Of a DNA stretch of 64,000 nt, positions 58,488 through 64,000 are shown in pieces. Origin of the DNA: Rheinheimera sp. UJ63 (lineage in GTDB: Bacteria; Pseudomonadota; Gammaproteobacteria; Enterobacterales; Alteromonadaceae). The DNA is taken from NCBI RefSeq assembly GCF_021568285.1, contig NZ_JAKGTQ010000005.1:124001-188000 (forward strand), given 5' to 3'. Within the stretch, counting starts at the first letter, position 1; each line of letters opens with the position of its first letter. The translations under genes were made by a program, and so were the position numbers. A model generated the notes under the pieces. The model ran no database searches and had not been told where the DNA came from. It saw nothing but the letters and a program-made list of their open reading frames with translations.

Positions 58488-59924
58488 ATGGCCGAAATCA
58501 TCCAGCAGATCCCGCATAAAACGGAGAACATCTTGGCAAATTGGCTCACCCTGTTACCGGCAATCGTAGCGATTGCGGTTGTGCTCTGGCGTAAAGAAGT
58601 GATCTTAGCGCTGTTGTTATCTCTTTGTACCGCCGAACTGCTGATTTTCATGCAGCAAGGACAAGGCATTGGTGCGGGTTTGCTGCTTGATGGCAGTATT
58701 CAAACCTTAGAGCGTATTGTCGCGGTTACCGCTGATGATGGTAATGCTCGGATCTTAATGTTTTCCTTGTTAGTCGGTGGTTTATTAGCTTATTTACGCC
58801 TCTCTGGCGGTGTTACCGCAACGGTAGATTTTTTAGTACGAAAAGGCATTGCCCGCACTGGCCGCCAAGCCGGTTTACTGACCTTTGGTATCAGCTTTTT
58901 TACCTTTATTGAATCGAACCTCAGCTCGTTAACCAAGGGGATTAGCACCCGCGGTTTATTTGATAAATTTCAAATGAGCCGTGCTCGGCTTGCCTATATC
59001 ATCGACAGTACCAGCTCGCCTATTTGTATTATCATTTTACTCAATGGCTGGGGGGCTTATGTGCTCGGTTTATTAAGTACTTACGAGTTACCGGTGCCGG
59101 CCATTTCAGTGCTGTTAGGCAGTATTCCGCTGAATTTTTATGCCTTATTTACGCTAGCCGTGGTGCTGTATACCATTATCAGTGGCAAAGTATATGGCCC
59201 GTTAAAACGGGTAGAACAGCGCGCCAGCGAGCAATTACCGCAAACAGAAATTGAAACGCCGGCCAGCCATCCGGCGTTTATGCTGTTACCACTTTTAACA
59301 TTAGTCGGTTCAATGATTGGCTTTATGTTTTTAACCGGTAATGGCGAGTTAGTGCAGGGCTCGGGTTCGCGCTCGGTGCTATATGCCACCGTGTTAGCCT
59401 GTTTAGTGGCGTATGCCATGATGATTATCAGCCGTCGCTTCCAACATCAGCAGTTAGTGGATATTGGCTTTAAGGGCATGTCTGAATTACTGCCGGTAGT
59501 GACTATTGTGCTACTGTCGATGGCGCTAGGCAGCAGCTTAAAAGTATTAGGCACCGGCACCGTGATTGCCGGTATGGTCGATCAAAATATCCCGCATTTT
59601 TTAATCCCAGCCTTGCTGTTTTTAGCCGGTTCTTTAATGTCAGTCACCACCGGTACTAGCTGGGGTACTTTCGCCATTTTAATTCCCATCGGCATCCCTA
59701 TGGTGACCTTATTAAATTTACCCCCCCAATTGGTATTAGCGGCCATTCTGAGCGGCGGGATTTTTGGCGATCACTGCTCGCCTATCTCTGACAGTACCGC
59801 GGTAAGTTCCGTCGCCGCGGGCTGTGATTTGCTCGAGCACGTTAAAACGCAATTGCCCTATGCGCTGTTTTGCGGTGCACTGGCCTTAAGCGCTTTTGCC
59901 ATTAGCGGTTGGCTGATGATTTAA
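58488..59924 (+). CDS. nhaC: NhaC-family Na+/H+ antiporter
   Basis: This 478-residue protein has about 11-12 membrane helices. It shows NhaC-family segments TFGISFFTFIESNLSSLTKG, IIDSTSSPICIIILLNGWG, TTGTSWGTFAILIPIGIP and GGIFGDHCSPISDSTAVSS. Some relatives exchange malate or lactate with Na+/H+. Next to a D-lactate-generating pathway, lactate export is conceivable but unsupported. The exact start among N-terminal methionines is uncertain. Confidence 0.88.
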   Translation: MAEIIQQIPHKTENILANWLTLLPAIVAIAVVLWRKEVILALLLSLCTAELLIFMQQGQGIGAGLLLDGSIQTLERIVAVTADDGNARILMFSLLVGGLLAYLRLSGGVTATVDFLVRKGIARTGRQAGLLTFGISFFTFIESNLSSLTKGISTRGLFDKFQMSRARLAYIIDSTSSPICIIILLNGWGAYVLGLLSTYELPVPAISVLLGSIPLNFYALFTLAVVLYTIISGKVYGPLKRVEQRASEQLPQTEIETPASHPAFMLLPLLTLVGSMIGFMFLTGNGELVQGSGSRSVLYATVLACLVAYAMMIISRRFQHQQLVDIGFKGMSELLPVVTIVLLSMALGSSLKVLGTGTVIAGMVDQNIPHFLIPALLFLAGSLMSVTTGTSWGTFAILIPIGIPMVTLLNLPPQLVLAAILSGGIFGDHCSPISDSTAVSSVAAGCDLLEHVKTQLPYALFCGALALSAFAISGWLMI

Positions 59925-59949
59925 CCCAGCTGCAATACTTACGGTAAAG

Positions 59950-59993
59950 ATACTGACGGTTATGGATTGCCAGATCCCGTCAGTATTGTTATT
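59950..59993 (+). terminator. Terminator after nhaC
   Basis: The 10-bp perfect stem ATACTGACGG / CCGTCAGTAT (59950-59959 with 59977-59986) has a 17-base loop and is followed by TGTTATTTA. Confidence 0.6.
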
Positions 59994-60122
59994 TAGTGAA
60001 TACCTATATTGCGCTATGCGTAAGCAACACCTCTATCCATGCTTTAGTTGTGCTAAATCAAATTCCTGTTCTGGCTGTTTTGTTACTCTGTGCATAATTG
60101 CGCCACGCGAGTTGGAAAGTTG

Positions 60123-62666
60123 ATGTCTACGGTAAACCCTCCTAACGAATTTCTTCAGCATGAACCCATTATTGCTGATCTGATTAAACGCCCGCTGTTA
60201 ACTTGCGCCGCTAACGATACTCTGCAAACCGCGGCACAACTGATGCGCCAACATAATGTTAGCTGTATTTTAATCAAAGAAGGCGACAGCATTAGCGGCA
60301 TTTGGTCTGAAGCGGATACGCGCAAACTCGACTTCAATCAAATCGATCCGACAAGCATTACCGTGGGCAGTTTAATGTCATCACCGGTGATCAGCGCCAG
60401 TGAACTGACCAGTATTAATGGCGCAGCCAGCTTAATGCTGAATCATAATATTCGCCGTTTATTGGTGGTAAACAGTGCTCAGCAACCGGTCGGTTTACTC
60501 ACCCAAAGCGATATCGTACGTCAGCAGCAAATTGAGTTTTATTTACGTTTTCGGGAAGTGGCCGGCTGTATTGAAAAAGCCCCGGTATTTTTAGATAGCA
60601 CGATACCTTTAGCCGAAGCCGTGCAGTGTTTGCGACAAGCCAAAACCGACGCCGCCATTGTTAATTTTGCTGATCAGCATCAAGGGTTAATCACTGAGCG
60701 GGATTTAGTACAACTGCTGGCTGATGGCCGTAACTGTCAGCAAGTTGCTGACATCGCGACAAAAAAATTGTTAGTCGTGCCACCTAACATGAGTGTATTA
60801 GATGCCGTGACGCTGCTCAATCAGCATAATATTCGTCACTTAGTGGTAAAAGAACAACAGCAAATTCTGGGGTTATTGTCTTTTAACGATATCCTGCGAA
60901 ATGTTGAATACAGCTACATCGAACAATTAAAAACCGCCTTACAAGATCGCGATCTTGCTCTGCGTACCTCGGCTGATTACCTGCGCTTAGCACACAAAGT
61001 GATTGATGCCTCTATGGATGGCATTATGATCACCGATCAACATGGCTTTATCCAATCGGTTAATCCCAGCTTTACCAAACTCACCGGTTATAGCCAAGCC
61101 GAGGCACTGGGTAAAACACCGCGTTTACTCAGCTCAGGCTTACATCCAGCAGAGTTTTATCGCCACATGTGGCACACCATTTTAGAAACCGGCCATTGGC
61201 AAGGTGAGGTGTGGAATAAACGCAAAAATGGCGAGATTTATCCGCAATCACTAAGTATTACTGCTATTCGCTCGGAATCTCAGCAGATTACCCAGTATGC
61301 GGCAATTTTTAGTGATATTACCGAGCGTAAACAACAAGAAGAAAAAATTCATCAACTGGCTTATATCGATGAATTAACCGGCTTGGCCAATCGCCGGATG
61401 TTTTTCGATCGACTACAACTGGCACTAGCCAATGCACAGCGCCATCAACATGCCCTCGCAGTGTTGTTTTTAGATTTAGACTTGTTTAAACGCATCAATG
61501 ATACCCTTGGTCATCATGCCGGTGACCAAGCCTTAAAAGAAGTGGCCAAACGCTTACAAAACACCTTGCGCGTAGGTGAGTCTGTTGCCCGCTTAGGCGG
61601 CGACGAGTTTATTATTTTAATCCCCGAAATCAAAGTTTGTGATTCACTGCAAGCATTAGCGCAGCGTTTAATCGCGCAGTTTGAACGGCCAGTGCAATTA
61701 TTAGGGCAAGATTTCTTTTTAACCACCAGTATTGGCATCAGTTTATTTCCCAAGGATGGGCATACAGCGGAAATGTTGGTGAAACATGCTGATGTCGCAA
61801 TGTATCAGGCAAAAAATGCGGGGCGTAATCAATACCGCTTTTATGACGCGAGCCAAGGCCAACAAAACGTCGATGAACTGAAGTTAGAGCAAGCGTTACG
61901 ACAAGCACTGCGTCTGCAATTACTTGAGGTGCATTATCAACCTAAATTCAGCATAAAAACCCAAGAGGTCATTGGTTTTGAAGCCTTGTTGCGTTGGTCA
62001 GATCCAGAGTTAGGCCCACTGTCGCCCGCCTTGTTTATCCCGTTGGCGGAAAAACTCGGGCTGATTCATCAGTTAGGCGAATGGGTGTTGCGCCAAGTCT
62101 GTTTTCAGTTAAAGCAATGGCAAGCATCCGCTCTGCCTGTTTCCATTAATATTTCAGTGTTGCAATTAATGGAGCTGGATTTTCTACCACGCTTTCGCGC
62201 TATTGTCACGCAAGCCGCAATTCAGCCACGTTTGATAGAGTTAGAACTGACTGAAAGCTGTTTTATACCCGAGCATTCGGCTTATATTTTAAATGTACTA
62301 ACCGAACTGAAAAAGCTGGGGCTACGCTTATCCATTGATGATTTTGGGACAGGCTATTCATCCCTGTCTTACTTACGCCGTTTGCCAATCGATGCTTTGA
62401 AAATTGACCATAGCTTTATTCGTGAATTACCGGCCAATGAAAGTGATCGGCAAATCACTTTGGCCATTATTGCCATGGCTAAAGCCTTGGGTTTAGAAGT
62501 GATTGCCGAGGGTATTGAACACACCGCTCAGTGTGAATTTTTACTGCAAGCCGGCTGCGATACCGGCCAAGGTTATTTCATCTCGCCAGCATTACCAGCA
62601 GCCGACATCACTAAAAAGTGGCTAAAAACCACACCCAGTACATCCGCTGAACATGACACGGTCTGA
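60123..62666 (+). CDS. CBS-CBS-PAS-GGDEF-EAL cyclic-di-GMP protein
   Basis: This 847-residue cytoplasmic protein has two CBS-domain pairs (about 10-270), a PAS domain (about 290-415), a GGDEF domain with RLGGDEFIIL near 500 and an EAL domain from about 590. The EAL domain keeps FEALLRW, ELTESCF, DDFGTGYSSLSYL and AEGIE, so phosphodiesterase activity is expected. GGDEF is intact, but the I-site position reads RVGE instead of RxxD. CBS pairs usually bind adenine nucleotides, suggesting energy-state control. The ATG MSTVNPPNEF is favoured over a GTG eleven codons upstream. Confidence 0.93.
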   Translation: MSTVNPPNEFLQHEPIIADLIKRPLLTCAANDTLQTAAQLMRQHNVSCILIKEGDSISGIWSEADTRKLDFNQIDPTSITVGSLMSSPVISASELTSINGAASLMLNHNIRRLLVVNSAQQPVGLLTQSDIVRQQQIEFYLRFREVAGCIEKAPVFLDSTIPLAEAVQCLRQAKTDAAIVNFADQHQGLITERDLVQLLADGRNCQQVADIATKKLLVVPPNMSVLDAVTLLNQHNIRHLVVKEQQQILGLLSFNDILRNVEYSYIEQLKTALQDRDLALRTSADYLRLAHKVIDASMDGIMITDQHGFIQSVNPSFTKLTGYSQAEALGKTPRLLSSGLHPAEFYRHMWHTILETGHWQGEVWNKRKNGEIYPQSLSITAIRSESQQITQYAAIFSDITERKQQEEKIHQLAYIDELTGLANRRMFFDRLQLALANAQRHQHALAVLFLDLDLFKRINDTLGHHAGDQALKEVAKRLQNTLRVGESVARLGGDEFIILIPEIKVCDSLQALAQRLIAQFERPVQLLGQDFFLTTSIGISLFPKDGHTAEMLVKHADVAMYQAKNAGRNQYRFYDASQGQQNVDELKLEQALRQALRLQLLEVHYQPKFSIKTQEVIGFEALLRWSDPELGPLSPALFIPLAEKLGLIHQLGEWVLRQVCFQLKQWQASALPVSINISVLQLMELDFLPRFRAIVTQAAIQPRLIELELTESCFIPEHSAYILNVLTELKKLGLRLSIDDFGTGYSSLSYLRRLPIDALKIDHSFIRELPANESDRQITLAIIAMAKALGLEVIAEGIEHTAQCEFLLQAGCDTGQGYFISPALPAADITKKWLKTTPSTSAEHDTV

Positions 62667-62675
62667 CGCCCCCTA

Positions 62676-62701
62676 AGCGGCTATTTGCTATAATAGCCGC
62701 T
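62676..62701. terminator. Hairpin between convergent genes
   Basis: The perfect 10-bp stem AGCGGCTATT / AATAGCCGCT lies just after the c-di-GMP gene. It has no T-run, so it may terminate poorly or protect the 3' end. Confidence 0.45.
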
Positions 62702-62740
62702 CAGTTACCTGCGCGTGTTTGGTTAACCGCACCCGCACGG

Positions 62741-63250
62741 CTAATAGCGGTATTTCGCAAGCAAGATCTGTTCACGCTGTTTGTCAAATTGGTTATGCGC
62801 CACTTCTACTTGATGTGCAAACTTATCATAAGCTCGTTCAACTTTACGTTGATACGCTTGTCTTGCTTTGCTCTTTTGTTTGGGTTTGGCTTTGTGATGA
62901 CTGTGCTGATAAGCATCAGATAATTGCGCTAATTCGCGATCAAGCTGACGTTCTAACGACACCAGATGACGCTGATGTTCATGGGCTAACTGCTGTAATG
63001 CTTGGCGCTGCTTGGCAACAATACGCGGTGTTGCATGCTTAACCTTGTAATATCGGCTATAGCCTTGTTGCACCGGATCGATGCGGGCCACTCTAACTAA
63101 TTCATCGGCAGCCCGTCTTAAGGTATACACCAACACATCATGACCTACTCGCTCAATGGCAACGGGCGACGCTTGATGCGCGAGCACTGGCAGTTGTACC
63201 AGTGTTAACAAAGAAACAGCAAACAGGGTTTTGGTGATTGTTGTGGCCAT
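62741..63250 (-). CDS. Hypothetical periplasmic coiled-coil protein
   Basis: I do not recognise this 169-residue protein. It has a signal peptide (about 1-25, ending VLAHQ). The remainder is Gln/Arg/Lys/His-rich and predicted helical or coiled-coil (HEHQRHLVSLERQLDREL, QRKVERAYDKFAHQVE), giving a strongly basic mature chain. The start MATTITKTL is preceded by GGAG at good spacing; a codon four residues earlier overlaps that site. Confidence 0.7.
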   Translation of the reverse strand: MATTITKTLFAVSLLTLVQLPVLAHQASPVAIERVGHDVLVYTLRRAADELVRVARIDPVQQGYSRYYKVKHATPRIVAKQRQALQQLAHEHQRHLVSLERQLDRELAQLSDAYQHSHHKAKPKQKSKARQAYQRKVERAYDKFAHQVEVAHNQFDKQREQILLAKYRY

Positions 63251-63367
63251 AATCGGCTCCACTTTCTGCTAAACACCCGTTAATCTTGCACTGTACAACT
63301 GAACCACTGCTGAAAGCTTTTTCGGCATTTTGATTAAAAAAGTCAACTTACCCTGCCCTATGCCGAT

Positions 63368-64000
63368 TTATACTACCTTGGAATAACGTTGCTGACTTTG
63401 CGTTAAATAGGCATCGAAGCAGGCACAAATACTGCGAACCCATAGCCGACCTAAGACAGTCACTGTTAACTCACTGTCATTGGCTACAAGTAAACCATCG
63501 GTGATAAACGGCTGCAACTGCGGCACCGCATCGGCAAAATATCCCCAAAAATCGATTAACTGCCATTGCTGGCAAAAAGCAGTGATATCCAATTTGAAGT
63601 GACAAATGAGTTGGCTAATCAATGCAGCGCGCAGCCGATCATCCCCACTTAAACTCAAGCCACGCTCAACTGGGCGCTGTTGTTGCTGTAAGGCAGCATA
63701 ATAATCGGCTAATACCTTACTGTTTTGCCACAATACACCGTTGATTTGGCTAATACTTGACACCCCCAGCCCCAACAACGCATCTTGCCCGGCTGTGGTA
63801 TAGCCTTGAAAATTACGCTGCAAACGGCCTTGCTGCTGCGCTATCGCCAGTGGATCACTGGCTTTAGCAAAGTGATCCATGCCAATAAATTGATAACCGG
63901 CTCCTACTAACGCCGTGATCGCCAATTGCAATAACTGCAGCTTTGCAGGTGCAGCCGGTAAACTGTCGTCGGGAATTTTACGCTGCGCGGCAAAGCGCTC
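63368..64000 (-). CDS. hemN: Oxygen-independent coproporphyrinogen III dehydrogenase, C-terminal part (5' end outside window)
   Basis: This is the C-terminal 210 residues of the radical-SAM enzyme HemN of anaerobic haem synthesis. The frame stays open to the window edge (ERFAAQRKIPDDSLPAAP). It matches E. coli HemN segments GYQFIGMDHFAKASDPLA, RNFQGYTTAGQDALLGLGVSSIS and the end VTVLGRLWVRSICACFDAYL. The N-terminal radical-SAM cysteines lie outside the window. Confidence 0.95.
   Translation of the reverse strand, partial: ERFAAQRKIPDDSLPAAPAKLQLLQLAITALVGAGYQFIGMDHFAKASDPLAIAQQQGRLQRNFQGYTTAGQDALLGLGVSSISQINGVLWQNSKVLADYYAALQQQQRPVERGLSLSGDDRLRAALISQLICHFKLDITAFCQQWQLIDFWGYFADAVPQLQPFITDGLLVANDSELTVTVLGRLWVRSICACFDAYLTQSQQRYSKVV

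Overview
The window is a gene-dense, almost entirely chromosomal stretch from a gammaproteobacterium, most likely an alteromonad of the Rheinheimera/Alishewanella/Arsukibacterium type. The basis is the conserved gammaproteobacterial gene orders (pdxA-rsmA-apaG-apaH, rplU-rpmA-obgE, mdh/argR divergent, acnB-yacL, pdhR-aceEF-lpdA, ampD-ampE beside nadC), protein sequences close to Shewanella/Vibrio/E. coli forms, a CsrB-type RNA, and c-di-GMP and chemotaxis genes. The genus is inference. I see no insertion sequence, prophage, CRISPR array, tRNA or rRNA gene. Genes at both ends are cut by the window: pdxA on the left and hemN on the right.

Layout. 1-8.5 kb holds pdxA-rsmA-apaG-apaH, a chemoreceptor, folA, obgE, rpmA, rplU and ispB. 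8.5-14.4 kb holds mdh and argR (divergent), a DyP-type peroxidase with an altered distal haem pocket, a csrB-type regulatory RNA with upstream GacA/UvrY and IHF sites, and a glnK-amtB operon with a sigma-54 promoter and NtrC site. 14.4-26 kb holds yacL, acnB, an M13 peptidase lipoprotein, PPK2 and a HTH regulator divergent from a stand-alone piece of malate synthase G. It ends with small exported proteins and a patatin phospholipase. 26-38 kb is a mixed block: S8 protease, anmK, lipoprotein hydrolase, VOC and cupin proteins, a PepSY protein, an AhpD-like protein, a diguanylate cyclase, a Kef-type antiporter and a PEP-CTERM-like protein. 38-48.4 kb holds the pyruvate dehydrogenase operon with its PdhR operator, ampE-ampD, an aspartic protease and nadC. 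49-60 kb is a peptidoglycan amino-sugar locus. 60-64 kb holds a CBS-PAS-GGDEF-EAL protein, a small periplasmic protein and hemN.

How the genes work together. The clearest functional unit is 49.1-59.9 kb. A secreted long-form NagZ and a secreted NamZ (GH171) should strip GlcNAc and MurNAc from peptidoglycan fragments. A sodium/solute symporter would import the sugars, a BadF-type kinase phosphorylate them, and MurQ convert MurNAc-6-phosphate to GlcNAc-6-phosphate and D-lactate. AnmK and AmpD elsewhere in the window feed the same MurQ step from internal recycling. This looks like a PTS-independent MurNAc route. The second notable unit is the regulator/malate-synthase-domain pair at 21-23 kb, which I infer is tied to acetate/glyoxylate metabolism. 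Regulatory sites readable from sequence include the csrB promoter region, the glnK sigma-54/NtrC sites, the PdhR box and the rplU sigma-70 promoter.
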